Shown here: piece by piece, positions 1 to 10,854 of the stretch
How the letters are laid out: every line of letters starts with the position of its first letter
Numbering within the stretch: the stretch's first letter is position 1
Assembly: GCA_033675265.1 (NCBI GenBank)
Contig: JAUJYZ010000316.1
Span: forward strand, 248,001-312,000
Length of the DNA stretch: 64,000 nt
Origin: Actinostola sp. cb2023
Taxonomy: Eukaryota; Cnidaria; Anthozoa; Actiniaria; Actinostolidae
Direction of reading: 5' to 3'
Translations under genes and position numbers: made by a program
The notes under the pieces: generated by a model
The model's input: the letters and a program-made list of their open reading frames with translations, nothing else
The model's database searches: none
Told to the model about the DNA's origin: nothing

Positions 1-532
1 GAAAAGGCCACCATGTTTATTGGTAGTCTTCCTCGCAGCCGATTTTAGTGTCATCACGCTACACGCCATCCCCACAAACGTTACCTGTGGAGCGAGCGCT
101 AGCGTTGCTTGACGACACTAAGAACGGCTGCAAGAGACACTACCCTGATGCTGTTTGATTTTGTTTGGAGTTGTGTGTTTGATAAAATTCGAACTCCGTC
201 AAACATCCGATCAAACACCTCAGTTACTGAAACATTTTTATTGTTCTCGTGTTTGACGCACCATGTTGTTGATTTGGACAGGCCCATTATGTATTAGTTA
301 AAACTATACATTCTGACCAACGAGAATACGAGGCATAACACAATGGGCTCTAAATAAATGTTATTCAAATGACAGGCCATGTATTCTGGCTGGCCGAGAT
401 TTGAGCTCAAATGAGTCAAGTAGCTCCCAATTTCTACCGGTACCGAAGCGCAAAATAATTCACTGAAAACATAACAAAGCCAAACGACTTCTGATGACTA
501 CTGAAAGTATCAAAGCTAAATCAAACTATTAC
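1..532. other. No gene recognised
   Basis: Only short ORFs are present on either strand, and none shows a family motif or a convincing splice context. I see nothing to annotate here. Confidence 0.6.
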
Positions 533-817
533 CTGAAAGTATTCGTCCATGGGTTTTGGCATGCCTTTCCTTTGTCGCAGTTTCAGGGCCGTTGTCTTAC
601 ATCCTCCCAAATTCTTCGTCCACGCGTTATAGACGGCCTTGACTTGACGTGAACTAGGGTGTTGTGTCTTGAAATAACACGAGGCTGTACGAAATACAAA
701 CCCATCCTTTTGAACAACCGAAGGGCTCTCTCCATCTTCATGAATCCAACCAAATATATCCCCAAGTTTATAATAATCGATGTTATGTTGTTTTAGGCAA
801 ACAAATAATAAATACAC
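533..817 (-). CDS. Possible internal exon, unidentified
   Basis: This is an open minus-strand frame of about 95 codons. It ends in a plausible splice donor: the codons for ...DEYFQ are followed directly by GTAATA at 532. The peptide is rich in aromatic and basic residues (for example DYYKLGDIFGW near the start and HPSSRQVKAVYNAW in the middle), and its composition looks like coding sequence rather than chance. I do not recognise the family. The upstream limit is uncertain because no clear acceptor is visible. It could be an exon of a mobile-element gene, given the neighbourhood. Confidence 0.3.
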
Positions 818-2103
818 TGGGATTGGTCTTTACACCAAGGTTGAAACTTTTTAAAAGAATTACTTACCTTGTAGCGCCGGGTCCACGTTTTCGACGAGGA
901 CATCCCGGCCATCCGTTATTAAAAGGACAAACAAGGACAGACAAACAGCCAAATCGTATATATGAATGAGATAAGCGAACAATCTAAAAAACTACCATCA
1001 ATGCTCTGAGGCTCGTGGTATCTCTGCACACACAAACCAACACCTTTCTATAACAAGGCGTGGCGTGAAGACGGAAGGCAGACTGTCATTCCTATCTTAT
1101 TACAACAGAACAAAGATTGCTTCATCAAAAAAAAGCCCTGACAGCAAAAATTATGTAACAGGGAGGAGGTAGAACAAGCATTATTAATAGGGAGAAGAGA
1201 GAAAATCAGTTGTATGAAATTTTTTTAAACATTTTATATTATATTATTTAACTATTTATTTAATTTGTTCTTTTGTGGTCGAGCCCGACCAATTGCGGTC
1301 GACCAGGTCACATATTACGATACCCTGGTCATATATTAATGCTCGAGGGGGTCCTACGGATGGTAGGGATGCCCTGAGGTAGGGATGCACTGAGGTAGTT
1401 TGTTTGCTTTCGAAAAAGCCAGTAATCCAAGCCTACATACTCATCTTCAAAATGAGCGAAATAACTAAATAAACCATTACAAAACTTTTCGATATCGATA
1501 TAAGACTGAGCAAGGATAACAGTCATTCAGGATTTATAACCACCCAAGAAGGATTAAACATGAAAGCATCCCAATTAGGGCTTGTTAGTACAAAGCTTTG
1601 GGGTACAGCTAGAAATCCCGGGCTGATCAATTTTGTTGAACTAATTACCGAGAGCCAGTAGTTGACTGCCCTAGAAAGGGTATACAGTAGAACCCCGCTA
1701 ATTCGAACTTCCAAGGGAAACGGGAGTAGTAGGGACATGAGAGTTCTGGAACACGGCGGCGGAATATTATTTAGGTGAGAGGCCCGGGATGGTGCAATCA
1801 ATCTAAGTCATCGAAATTGTGCTGAGGTAAAACTTTGAGAGTTCGGTAGAACATACGTCAGCGATATTTTATTTTGCTAAACTTGCATTAAGTGGTTGGG
1901 GAGAGTGTCTAGTGATTGTTTAGTGATTGTTTTATTGTCTGGGTTACAGGTGGTATTATTCTTGGATCAGCATTTAGCAATTGACAGCGCCAGGCTATTG
2001 TTTAACACGTGTAAATACATGAAAACTGTATTGTGTTTGAAAGAGGTTTATTTTCTATTATCCATATTCCCCATTTCAAATGATATTTCTCTACATTAGT
2101 ATC
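818..2103. other. No gene recognised
   Basis: AT-rich sequence with short ORFs on both strands that resemble chance frames. No domain, repeat or splice structure that I can support. Confidence 0.5.
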
Positions 2104-2385
2104 TTATTCCTTCCTTTCACGAAATACATTATCATTTTCACTAAGGTTTTCATTACTGTTCACTGAATGATCATTAAAGTCTATATTTTGACTAGATGTA
2201 TGTTCTTCACTCATACTCTGCACATGATGTCCATCTTCAAATAGTTCTTGTGCCAGTGCATTTACGTCAAATTCAGGGGGGTTGGTCATTTCATTCCCAT
2301 TCTGTCGATGATACTGAGGTCGTACTTCTCTTCGCTGATGTTCTTCAACTTCATCATCAATTACAGAAATGTATCTTTTTAACAC
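2104..2385 (-). CDS. Small acidic hypothetical ORF
   Basis: A 93-residue intronless ORF starting with ATG, rich in Glu, Asp and Asn and without a recognisable fold. It lies in the same orientation as the Fic-domain ORF 230 bp upstream of it and the acidic ORF beyond. It may therefore belong to the same compact gene block. Function unknown. A chance ORF is possible, but the sustained acidic composition argues mildly for coding. Confidence 0.3.
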   Translation of the reverse strand: MLKRYISVIDDEVEEHQRREVRPQYHRQNGNEMTNPPEFDVNALAQELFEDGHHVQSMSEEHTSSQNIDFNDHSVNSNENLSENDNVFRERKE

Positions 2386-2616
2386 GTAACAACTGGTCTA
2401 TTGTTTAATTTTATAAAGTATCTTCAACCTAAAATTTTTATGTCAAGGTTTCAAACACTCATCTCCAGGATACAAATTGTACAAAGATTAACTTAAACAA
2501 TGGAGAGACACGCTAGATAAGTGGTTTATTGTTGTATCAACAGGTGACCATAGGTAAATTCGTCTGTGTATCGGAAAAAACTCCAATAACTAACACCAGA
2601 GTCAAATGTGTTTTAT

Positions 2617-3270
2617 TTACAACTTGGCAAGTCTGTATTCCTCACAAAAATTATTTAAAGAATGCGCAATCATATTTTCTAAATCTGTAAAATCATCCGT
2701 AAATCGCGCCTTCCGTAGAATTTTACACCAGACATAATATTGTTCTTCACTGTCTCTTGAGTTCAGCTGGTCCTTACTTAACCAGACTATTGGGACTGGG
2801 AAAGGAAAACCATAGGCTTCCATGATGTACGTGAATAACAATCGAATGATACGACCGTTTCCATCACCAAAGGGGTGTATTTCTAAAAATGTGTACACCA
2901 ACCAAGCTAGTAGTTGAATCAAATCTTTCAAAGCTTGTACACTATCGTTCATGGGTAGACAGTTTATAGCAAACCATATTTTATTATACTGGTCAATCAA
3001 TCTCTGCATGTCTTCTCCAACAGTGCTTTTGTAATAATGAATGTTTCCTTCAAATTCTACCAATCGATCGTGACTACTATATTCCCCTATTGTACACGTC
3101 AAGTGCTTACAATGATTCATGAGTATCTTATGAGCTTCACATATTAGATTGTTTTCTAGTAATCCACCATCACGATCTTTACTCAGTTGATGTAAGTGAT
3201 TATAAGCTTCAATAAATCCCACGGTATCTTTATAGTGTAAACTAGCACCATCAACAGCTTCATTTTGCAT
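2617..3270 (-). CDS. Fic/DOC-family domain protein
   Basis: A 217-residue intronless ORF with the Fic catalytic signature HPFGDGNGRIIR at about residues 132-143. The catalytic His, the phosphate-binding DGNGR loop and the following helix are all present. Fic proteins usually transfer AMP from ATP, or another phosphate-containing group, to a hydroxyl of a target protein. The region before the motif is helical in character, as in the family. No clear (S/T)xxxE(G/N) autoinhibitory motif is visible; the N-terminal NEAVDG is a weak candidate only. There are no membrane segments. An in-frame stop lies five codons upstream of this ATG. The start also overlaps the end of a small ORF in another frame. 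The fold call is firm, the substrate is unknown, and the origin (host gene or DNA element) is open. Confidence 0.85.
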   Translation of the reverse strand: MQNEAVDGASLHYKDTVGFIEAYNHLHQLSKDRDGGLLENNLICEAHKILMNHCKHLTCTIGEYSSHDRLVEFEGNIHYYKSTVGEDMQRLIDQYNKIWFAINCLPMNDSVQALKDLIQLLAWLVYTFLEIHPFGDGNGRIIRLLFTYIMEAYGFPFPVPIVWLSKDQLNSRDSEEQYYVWCKILRKARFTDDFTDLENMIAHSLNNFCEEYRLAKL

Positions 3271-3406
3271 GATCTGATGGATCGATCATTTGCACATCCA
3301 CCATTCCCAAATTTTCTTGTTTCAGAGACTGACATATGTAACGAGCTAACATTTCATTGTATCTCGCAGCATCTTGTTGAAATGACTTTATACCAAGACA
3401 TTCCAT
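3260..3406 (-). CDS. Small ORF overlapping the Fic start
   Basis: This 48-residue ORF starts at ATG 3406 and its TGA stop (3262-3260) lies inside the first codons of the Fic ORF, giving an 11-bp overlap. It begins MECLGIKSFQQDAARY and looks helical. Two readings are possible. It may be a short upstream partner gene, as in compact viral or prokaryotic-style layouts. Or it may be the true N-terminus of the Fic protein, separated by a frameshift. I cannot choose between them from sequence alone. Confidence 0.4.
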   Translation of the reverse strand: MECLGIKSFQQDAARYNEMLARYICQSLKQENLGMVDVQMIDPSDHAK

Positions 3407-3604
3407 GTTGAAATGAGAGCAGAGGAATGAGTACAACGTGTTTATAAAATCACAACACCACTCAAATTGATTTAGAAAGTTTTATTAGGGGTTTGCACGA
3501 CAAAAGACAATTCAACTGTTTAATCTTCTTCAGATTCTTGTTCCCCGTCAATGAGTCTCAATTTATTGAATTTTAACGATAGTTCATGAACAGCATCGCA
3601 GTCT

Positions 3605-4141
3605 CTACAACGGCAAAATGTTGTTTTTGTGGTTTTGACATTCACTGGGAATGTGTACACATGTGTGCACATGTGTGTGCACATCTGATTCTGAGCTCTC
3701 TTGTTCATCACTGCTTTCGGCTTCTTTTTCCTCTTCTTCTCTTTCCTCTTCTTCTTTTTCCCCTTCTGTTTCTTCATCATCATCTTGATGAGATTCATCA
3801 CTGGTTTGACTTTCAGTTTCGCTATCATCCGTGTCCTCTTCCCCGGGTTGCCTCGCAATCAGATCTGCTAAAAGTCTCTTGTTTCGAACCAGTTTTTTGT
3901 CAATGTCTAGTTCTGACAAGCCGTCCGTAAACGTTTTGAGTCCTCTCGGCGTTCTAACATCTAGGTTGTAAGGTAGTAAAGCGTATTCAATGAGTTCTTC
4001 CATGCTGGTGACTGGAATTCTCCGCTGATGATAAGTCATCTCTCCGTGCAAATTCCAGTATAAAACTAGAATACAGAGTTTCAAACACAATGTGTTCTCA
4101 GTGAATTTGAATAAGATAGGCTTAAGTCCATATGATGACAA
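3605..4141 (-). CDS. Acidic-tail hypothetical protein
   Basis: A 178-residue intronless ORF. Residues about 45-95 form a basic, helix-like module (PRGLKTFTDGLSELDIDKKL). A long Glu/Asp/Ser run follows. A second frame covers the 3' end (3520-3858), so a frame change near 3,700 is possible. The composition resembles charged structural or scaffold proteins of large DNA elements, but I do not recognise a family. It lies between the Fic ORF and the membrane-protein ORF in the same orientation, without introns. Confidence 0.4.
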   Translation of the reverse strand: MSSYGLKPILFKFTENTLCLKLCILVLYWNLHGEMTYHQRRIPVTSMEELIEYALLPYNLDVRTPRGLKTFTDGLSELDIDKKLVRNKRLLADLIARQPGEEDTDDSETESQTSDESHQDDDEETEGEKEEEEREEEEKEAESSDEQESSESDVHTHVHTCVHIPSECQNHKNNILPL

Positions 4142-4682
4142 ACGCTATATTTTAGACGATGGTGTGACAACATTAGCTCATGGACATTATAAAATCAAAC
4201 CAGAATTATCAGAGTTTGATATGTAACTTGTAGATATGTTATTGAACTAGATAACATTTAAAACATGTACTTGAATAAGAAGATTAAGTGCTTATTGAGA
4301 AGAATAAAATAATTTGAAGTGAAACAGTCTTGTGTTTCTAGTCATGCACATCACATGCGGTTGCTATGAAGCTATAAATACTCACATAAATCCCGTTATA
4401 ACCCCATCCTCAAATTTGTGAACAACCCAAGTGTAAACATTAAAACCACCTCATAGAGATGTGTAGAATACATTTCATTTATAAGACTTTCAAGCGGAAT
4501 GAAATTCGCCCCCTAAGAACATGGCGATTTCAACTAAAACAACAACATGAAACTGCTGAATAACATGTGGGCTCATAAATCTAAAAATAGTTTGAGAATG
4601 GAGTTACATAAGAGTTATGATAATATTACGTTAATTTATCAAATTGGAAATATACAATAATTAATTAAATCAAATCAATAGA

Positions 4683-4738
<56 letters not shown>

Positions 4739-4786
4739 GAACGGGAACAAGAAAAAACGTAGTCTCAGTTCTCTCTGGTATAGCCT
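4142..4786. repeat. Spacer with (ATT)n microsatellite
   Basis: Non-coding spacer. Positions about 4683-4738 are an almost pure run of ATT triplets, a simple microsatellite. The rest shows no gene. Confidence 0.8.
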
Positions 4787-5677
4787 CTAGACCGAGGTGG
4801 CGGCATAGATCACTTCCTCATCGCTACTACTGACAACTTGTGATCCATCACTGCTTCCACTCCTCAGGGTCGTAAGTTCAATAGAGGGTTGTACCAACTG
4901 GGGGTGGAACATTCGCCAGAGGTAACGATAGGTGACATATAAAATTAATGAAATGACGATGGTAGATAATAGAGCACTGATGAGAGTATAAATGTATATG
5001 TCACTGGGGGACGACGGTTTATAGATGCGGTTTTGAGTAGCAGAAGCACTGTTGCTAACTAGCGTGGGACTCATGGATGATAGTGTGACGACGATTGAAG
5101 AAGGCAAATGATAACTGGATGTTGAAGTGGTTGATATGTGAGATGTCGATGGGGTGATGATTGAAGAAAAATAATTCAATGATGAAACCATGCGTGAACC
5201 AGTTGAAGGAGGATTTGATGTGGATAAAGCTGGAGATGAACTCATAATTATGGACTTGATTGAAGGTGTAGATGAAGGCAATAATAGATTCTTCATTGTA
5301 GAGCTGACATCAAGCGAAGGCGGTGGAATGCAATCAGTGCGGATGATGATCTGAAGCGGCGGAGCATTTTGTTTGAAAAACTCGCAACAATCTAGAGGGT
5401 TTCTCCTCAAGTCTATTTTCTTTAAACTGGGGAGGTTTCCCGCAATTGTTGAAATGTTCACCAACAATATGTAATTTCCCCACAGTGAAAGACTTGTGAA
5501 CTTCTCGGCTTCATACTGCGGTAGAAAATTGAAATTTGGTGGAATTAACAATTCCCTCACAGAGCAATCGATCAGATTCAAATCTTTTAGATAGCAATCG
5601 CACACTCGAAAACAGGTCATCCTCCTTGAGGCATTGGTGGTAAAAAAGCAAAGAGAAAACAAAGAGAAGCATTTCAC
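4787..5677 (-). CDS. LRR/mucin-like type I membrane protein
   Basis: An intronless 296-residue ORF with a complete surface-protein layout. It has a hydrophobic N-terminal signal (MKCFSLFSLCFF) and a short leucine-rich region with a cysteine-bounded cap (DLRRNPLDCCEF near residue 95). About 100 Ser/Thr/Pro-rich residues follow, suited to O-glycosylation. One membrane helix (TLISALLSTIVISLILYV near residue 235) and a short cytoplasmic tail complete it. The likely role is adhesion or recognition at a cell or particle surface. It reads in the same orientation as the ORFs downstream. It could be a host gene, or a surface protein of the suspected large DNA element. The architecture is clear; the role is not. 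Confidence 0.55.
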   Translation of the reverse strand: MKCFSLFSLCFFTTNASRRMTCFRVCDCYLKDLNLIDCSVRELLIPPNFNFLPQYEAEKFTSLSLWGNYILLVNISTIAGNLPSLKKIDLRRNPLDCCEFFKQNAPPLQIIIRTDCIPPPSLDVSSTMKNLLLPSSTPSIKSIIMSSSPALSTSNPPSTGSRMVSSLNYFSSIITPSTSHISTTSTSSYHLPSSIVVTLSSMSPTLVSNSASATQNRIYKPSSPSDIYIYTLISALLSTIVISLILYVTYRYLWRMFHPQLVQPSIELTTLRSGSSDGSQVVSSSDEEVIYAATSV

Positions 5678-6561
5678 TTAACTCGGATGGTGTGCGGACA
5701 ATCCTGATATCAGTAGACAGAAATGTGTGAAATCTACAACTTCTCATTAGCCTAGACATACCATTCATTATCACATGTGTGAATGTAAACATAAACTCAG
5801 AGGATAACTTTGATTTTCAATTTCAAAATGGGATAGTAATCCTGGGAAAAATGCCCTGATTGCCCCGACCTAGTGCTTCGAAAATGTTAAAGTGAGTGGT
5901 GAAATCCTATGAAAAATGCTCTGATTGCCCTGAGTTAGTATAGACTTTAAGAATTCATATATGTTGGAAATCGCTAATATCAGAAGTGTATACGCTTGCT
6001 GTTACGCTAAGCGGATTTTTTAGTCAAAATATAAAAATGTACCCAAATTAAAGATCGAATATTTTATTTTATAGTGAAAAAGAAAAATATGGTACCCAAT
6101 TTAAGGATCTGGAGGTTCAAAAACCATACCCTATTTGGGGGCACATACTCCTATTTAATAACCAGTCACGCTCTAATTCCATTGTTTTATGTCGGTTTTG
6201 AAATCAAGGATAAGCCCTACATTCTAAAAGCCGGGAGTGGATATGATAAGCTAAGGGGAGAGTGGGGCTGAATTCAAAACCCGGGACAGGTCTTGAATTG
6301 GAAATTCAAGACCTTGTCCAGGTCTTGAATTTAGCTGAAACTCAAGAAGAACATACATGTACGTTATAGAAATTATTTAATCAGTCCACTGGAAACAACA
6401 AAAATAATGCAAAGATCAACTGGTCAACCGCAATAAGTTAACTAGACAACGTTAACAATTTCTGACAATTTTTAAGATCAAAAATAATGCAAGGTTAATT
6501 AGGCTAGTCAACCTCAATAAGTTAGTCACAACATATAAACAATTATTTTAAATTTTGAAAA
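5678..6561. other. Non-coding; short direct repeat and one arm of an inverted repeat
   Basis: A roughly 50-bp unit containing AAAATGCYCTGATTGCCC occurs twice (about 5845 and 5905). Positions 6149-6186 form the left arm of an inverted repeat whose partner lies at 7399-7436. No gene recognised. Confidence 0.55.
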
Positions 6562-7436
6562 TCAATTGGAACTGAAAAAATTAAAGTTTATATTAAACTT
6601 TCCTTTGAACTCCTCCAAACTTTTCTGCCCTGGCACACTGGTTGTCTCTTTCACGTCTTCCATCTTGGCCTTCTTTGCTTGTTGTCCTTGTTCTCCACAA
6701 CCATACAAAACATTCGAAACCATAACTTCTTGATTTGTTGAAGTCCTTTTGTACGATCGAACACTACTGCTACGATGACCTACAGTCAAAATAAATGTAT
6801 TAAAATTATCAAACACACAAGTGTTAAAGCTGACAAAGCATGGTTCCACACGATTATTATAATTCACTACATGCCAGACTCCAGAGTCACCAACTCGCAG
6901 GTTTCTTTCGTAACGCCACTCTTCAAACATCTTAACAGCCCAGGCATCTTTGTATAAGCTGGAATTGGGCACAGACTGTTTAACTTTGACTGCAACTTCA
7001 CTTTCATTCAGTGGTTCACTACTAGCCTGAAGTCTTCTTCTTCTAGGCCGCACGGTTTACGTTGTATTCTGCTGCTCAATTTCGCCTAGTAATTCCTCGA
7101 TATCATTCAGTCCAAACTCTGGTAACTGGCTTGAATTACAAACAGATTGCGGAGTAATGAACATATCATTTTCGTCTGAGTCTTCAAATTCGTACTCCAT
7201 CGTACAACACCGACGGCTACGACAAACTTAAATAATTACTGTTCTTTTTCAAAACTATCGTTGCACAAGACTATATTATCATATTCGTGCATGCAAAAAT
7301 CTTGGACATTCTTTACATCTGTGGCACTTTCCATGGTGTTCATTAACAACCACATACAATCTTGCAAGACTACATTCTCACTTTAAAAATGGCTTTCATG
7401 AAAACAATGGAATTAGAGCGTGACTGGTTATTAAAT
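6149..7436. mobile_element. Candidate element bounded by about 38-bp inverted repeats
   Basis: The segment ending ...CACGCTCTAATTCCATTGTTTT (from 6149) recurs as its reverse complement just before 7436. The arms are nearly identical. The interval holds the broken ZMYM-like ORF. I cannot assign a superfamily or a target duplication with confidence. Confidence 0.45.
6562..7200 (-). pseudogene. ZMYM/QRICH1-like recombinase N-terminus, broken
   Basis: The frame opens with ATG at 7200 and reads an acidic leader. It then meets an in-frame TAA about 48 codons in and continues in the same frame to 6562. The continuing part includes WAVKMFEEWRYERN, typical of the N-terminal helical region of Crypton-derived ZMYM/QRICH1/KCTD1-like proteins. 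No catalytic recombinase core is visible. A GTG-initiated shorter product is conceivable, but a nonsense mutation in a truncated transposon-derived gene is simpler. The ORF lies between a pair of inverted repeats (6149-6186 and 7399-7436), suggesting it was carried by a small element. Confidence 0.5.
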
Positions 7437-7439
7437 CGG

Positions 7440-7506
7440 TTCAAAACTACGGGCTCGGACTTTCATTGAATTTCAATGAAAGCCCTCGCCCTATGTTTTG
7501 AACCTT
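7440..7506. repeat. Perfectly folding short hairpin
   Basis: GGTTCAAAACTACGGGCTCG pairs with the mirrored segment ending at about 7503. The turn falls in TTCATTGAATTTCAATGAA. It directly abuts the right arm of the preceding inverted repeat. Confidence 0.6.
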
Positions 7507-7559
7507 TATATAGCATATGGGAAATGTTCTAATATCTCATTTCTCTCACAGTCTTCGAT

Positions 7560-8092
7560 ATGGTATGGCGATATCCTAAAGATTGTCCTATAATTGGATG
7601 CCAATCAAGAAACTTGATTCAATTATCAAATCATTTAGCAGATGTTTATTTACGAAATTCAGAAGAAAGGAAACCCTTGCTACACATAGCTAAATTTCAA
7701 GCAAGTGATGGAAATAAATACTCACACTCATTAAACAATCAATTAGTTCTCAATCAGCTTGTGACAACGATGGACGTCAGGTTTAAACACCCTACCAATA
7801 TCCAAGTGTGTGGTCCGACCTTCTGTGGGAAATCGTATTGGACGGAAAACCTTTTACGACATGCCAATGATATGTTTTCAGAGAACATTGAAAAGATTGT
7901 GTATTGCTATGGGGAGTTCCAACCCCGGTTTCTCATCATGGAACGAGAAATTCCGAACCTTCAGTTCGTTCAAGATTTTCCAGAAGAAAATCTATTCTCT
8001 GTTTGATAAGAGGCCTGGGGTATTGGTTTTAGATGACCTTATGAATGAGAGTACTAATAAAGACTCGATGGTGAATATCCAAGGCAGAGAAG
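7560..8092 (+). pseudogene. A32/FtsK-like packaging ATPase fragment
   Basis: The frame from 7560 carries a Walker A motif, GPTFCGKS, at about residue 90, preceded by HPTNIQVC. The Walker B strand VLVLDDLM lies in another frame after a frame change near 7,985. This spacing and the phrase IVYCYGEFQP resemble DNA-packaging ATPases of Polintons/Mavericks and adintoviruses. The similarity stops near 8,090, where the plus-strand frame runs into the antisense of a DIRS-like gag fragment. It is therefore frameshifted and truncated at its 3' end. A bare P-loop ATPase of other origin cannot be excluded. If the family call is right, it ties the neighbouring ORFs to a large DNA element. Confidence 0.45.
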
Positions 8093-8192
8093 AAGCATGT
8101 GATTGGCGTAAAAAAAACGAACATTCTCGTCGTAAAATTTCCAATTATGACCCCTTGCTGCCAGTTCCTGTATTATTCCCCCATACTTCATT
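8093..8192 (-). pseudogene. DIRS-like gag fragment, 3' part of interrupted ORF
   Basis: On the minus strand, immediately downstream of the Kolobok insertion, the frame reads MKYGGIIQELAARG followed by KFYDENVRF. This continues the gag-like peptide that breaks off at 12,375 with TEAPSL. Removing the transposon and one TTAA joins the two halves in frame. It degenerates after about 30 codons near the ATPase fragment. In related DIRS-type ORF1 proteins this is a conserved block of unknown structural role. Confidence 0.65.
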
Positions 8193-8194
8193 AA
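8191..8194. repeat. TTAA target-site duplication, left
   Basis: TTAA directly precedes the left terminal repeat. The matching copy is at 12371-12374. Confidence 0.85.
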
Positions 8195-8363
8195 AGGGCT
8201 ACTGACGCGATTTTTGGGCACATTTTTGACAAAGTTGATAAAAAGTATTAGGTTTTTTAATTACGATTTAAAAAAAAAATCATTAATTATCCTTATAAAC
8301 AATCATTTATGAAGCCGAGAAGAAAGCAGTTTTTAGAATTTCCCGCGGCACGCGAAAACGAGG

Positions 8364-8378
8364 CAGTGACGTCACAGC
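8364..8378. promoter_or_regulatory. CRE-like subterminal motif, transposase side
   Basis: The palindrome TGACGTCA (8367-8374) lies about 100 bp upstream of the transposase start. It sits within a 14-bp sequence that recurs inverted at 12181-12194, upstream of the second gene. It could bind bZIP activators or the transposase itself. This is inference from position and symmetry. Confidence 0.4.
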
Positions 8379-8476
8379 CAGAACTCCCCGTAACCCAGAG
8401 TTGCGTAAACACAAGTCACACACCGATTACTTTATAATACTTCATTGTTTCTTCGAATTTTTACAACTAAATAAAT

Positions 8477-10854
8477 ATGCCAAGTCGTTGTGTAGCTGCT
8501 GAATGTGACCATAAATATAATCAGCTGTATGTGTGGCCTTCAGATAAGAATATTGCCCGGGCATGGACAAAATTTGTACAATTAAAAAGGGATAAATGGT
8601 CACCTAGTTCAAGATCTGTGCTTTGTAGAAAGCACTTCAAAGACGAATGCTTCACTAATCTTGGTCAATTTAAAGCATGTCTAGCGAAACGGTAAGTTTT
8701 TTTGTACTCTGTGGTCTACTACTTTTGTATAATATTTTATAAGCTTCGTTTTCATTCATTTTTGTCAATTTTGATTGTATAAAGTGACATTTTCGTGACT
8801 ATGTTCGTGACTATATCACCGGGTATTTCAGTAACTTACATGTAAACAATTTGCCAACTTTTTTCTCTTTCAGTTTGCTTCTCAATAGAGTAACTGCAGT
8901 TCCTACTATTCATAGTAGCCAGTTGTTATCGGGTACTCCAGCGCCAGCAGAAACCCCAACCTGCAGGTCTGCATTTAAAAAACGCGAGACCAGAAGACTT
9001 CTTGAACAGCTGTCAGAAGCGGCGACGTCCACGAGCACGAGCACAGCCGAAAATTGTGAACACAAGGAAGCGATTTCCACAAAAGCAAAGGAACAAGGTA
9101 CACAAACTCGAAAGTGGAATCCACCTATCCCAAAAATTAAAATTAAAACTAGAAACGTTGGTGTACAATGTGTAATGCCATACTTATCGCAAGACAGTTG
9201 TGAAAACTGTAGCCGTAGGAAACGAACAAGAAAGAAGCTTAACGATGAACAACCAGACTTGGAGTTGGAGGTTGAAAGCGAGGAGAGTGAAAATGAAACA
9301 CCAGGTGAAGAAGAGATCGAACTGTACCAACCAGAATTCGACGAAAATGCTTCGGATAGCGAAGACGAAGTTCGGGCTGATGAAATGCGACCGTACACAG
9401 ACAAGTGTCAACCACACAAGGAACCCAAATATGTCGTTTTTCATAACAAGCTACTTCTACTGTTATCTATTTGTCTGACCTGCTATTCTACTGATGTTCA
9501 ACTATATCAAAAGTTGTCTGGATGTATGCTTATTGTCTTCATCAAATGTCTTTGCTGTAAAACATTGAGAGAATGGAGGAGCCAACCAGAAATTAAAGGA
9601 ACTCCATATGGCAATGTTTTACTTAGTGGCTCTATTCTATTTACTGGTGTATTACCTTCCAAAGTAATACGTTTATTGACCTCACTAAGCATAGCTTGCA
9701 TTTCCCCAAGAACGTTCTTTAGACACCAACAAAGATATCTTCACCAGGTCGTATCCGAGATATGGCTTTCAAAGCGAGACAGTTACTTAGTGGAACTAAA
9801 AGATGAGCAACTGATTGTTGGAGGAGATGGCAGGTGTGATAGTATGGGCCACTGTGCTAAGTATGGGTCATATACAGCCATAGAATTAACAAACAATAAA
9901 GTACTGACTGTTGAGCTCGTACAGAGCAATGAAACCACATCATCTAATGCAATGGAGTTGATGGGACTGAAAAAAATGGTAGATGTCTTTAACCTGTTTA
10001 ATTTGAATGTTCGTGATGTAGTTACTGACAGACACAAACAAATTAACAAATGGATAAGAGAAGACTGGGAAGTTGTGGATCACTTTTATGATTGCTGGCA
10101 TGTTGCCAAAAGCATCAAAAAGAAATTGCAGGCTCTAGCCAAAAAGAAAAACTATGAAGTAATAGGCCAGTGGATTAAATCTATCGTTAATCACTTTTAT
10201 TGGTCAGTGACGTCCTCAGAGCACAACAACAAGGACTTGATTGAGGCTAAGTGGAGGTCTATCATTAACCATGTACAGAACAAGCATGATGGGCATAGTG
10301 ATCTGTTCCCAAATTGTGCTCATGATGACCTACCTGACACAGAAATAAGGTCAATCAAGTGGCTACAACCAGACACAGAGGTATTCGAGGCACTAGAAAA
10401 AATCATCTTAGACAAGAATATAATCAAAGATATTGCAAAATGTTCAAAACATGGTCAAACATCTGTAGTGGAAGGTTATCACAGTTTAGTAAACCAGTTT
10501 GCCCCAAAGATGTTTCATTTCTCATATGATGGTATGAGCAGCAGATTGTATCTTGCAGCCTTACATTACAATGAAAACAGTTCAAGACCCCAAAAGAAAA
10601 ATTTACAAAATGAAGAGCAGTACAACATTATTTACCCCAAGTACAAGAAAGGTGGTCATATTGTAAGGAAGATTCTGGAAGACTGTTCATATGGTTATGT
10701 AGATGACCTACTCATAAGTTTAACCCATGCAGTTGAAAATGGTCAGCGTGTGATGCACAGAGTTGCCAATCCACCACCATTATGCTCAGCCTTTACTCGG
10801 CCAGACAAAGACCAAGCTGTTGCAGAACATACAACAAGATTTGCAAGGGTGTAA
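8477..10854 (+). CDS. Kolobok-type THAP transposase (2 exons)
   Basis: Exon 1 is 8477-8691 and exon 2 is 8874-10854. The intron has donor GTAAGT and acceptor TTTCAG. Splicing restores the THAP AVPTI-type motif (TAVPTIH), which supports the model. The product is about 731 residues. The N-terminal THAP zinc finger has Cys5-X4-Cys10 and a later CRKH pair. A charged linker follows, then a catalytic core with GGDGRCDSMGHCAKYG, VVTDRHKQI and HFYDCWHVAKSIKKKL. These blocks are typical of Kolobok DDE-type transposases. The protein would bind the terminal repeats and cut and paste the element in the nucleus. No stop or frameshift is visible. Poly(A)-like AATAAA occurs near 11,060. Confidence 0.88.

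Noticed and set aside
7051..7053. GTG as start of the ZMYM-like ORF
   Set aside because: An upstream ATG at 7200 is in the same frame with only one stop between, so a nonsense mutation explains the short ORF better than a GTG start in an animal gene.
8910..9444. Minus-strand ORFs inside the transposase gene
   Set aside because: Antisense shadows of the THAP transposase coding strand. No motif of their own.
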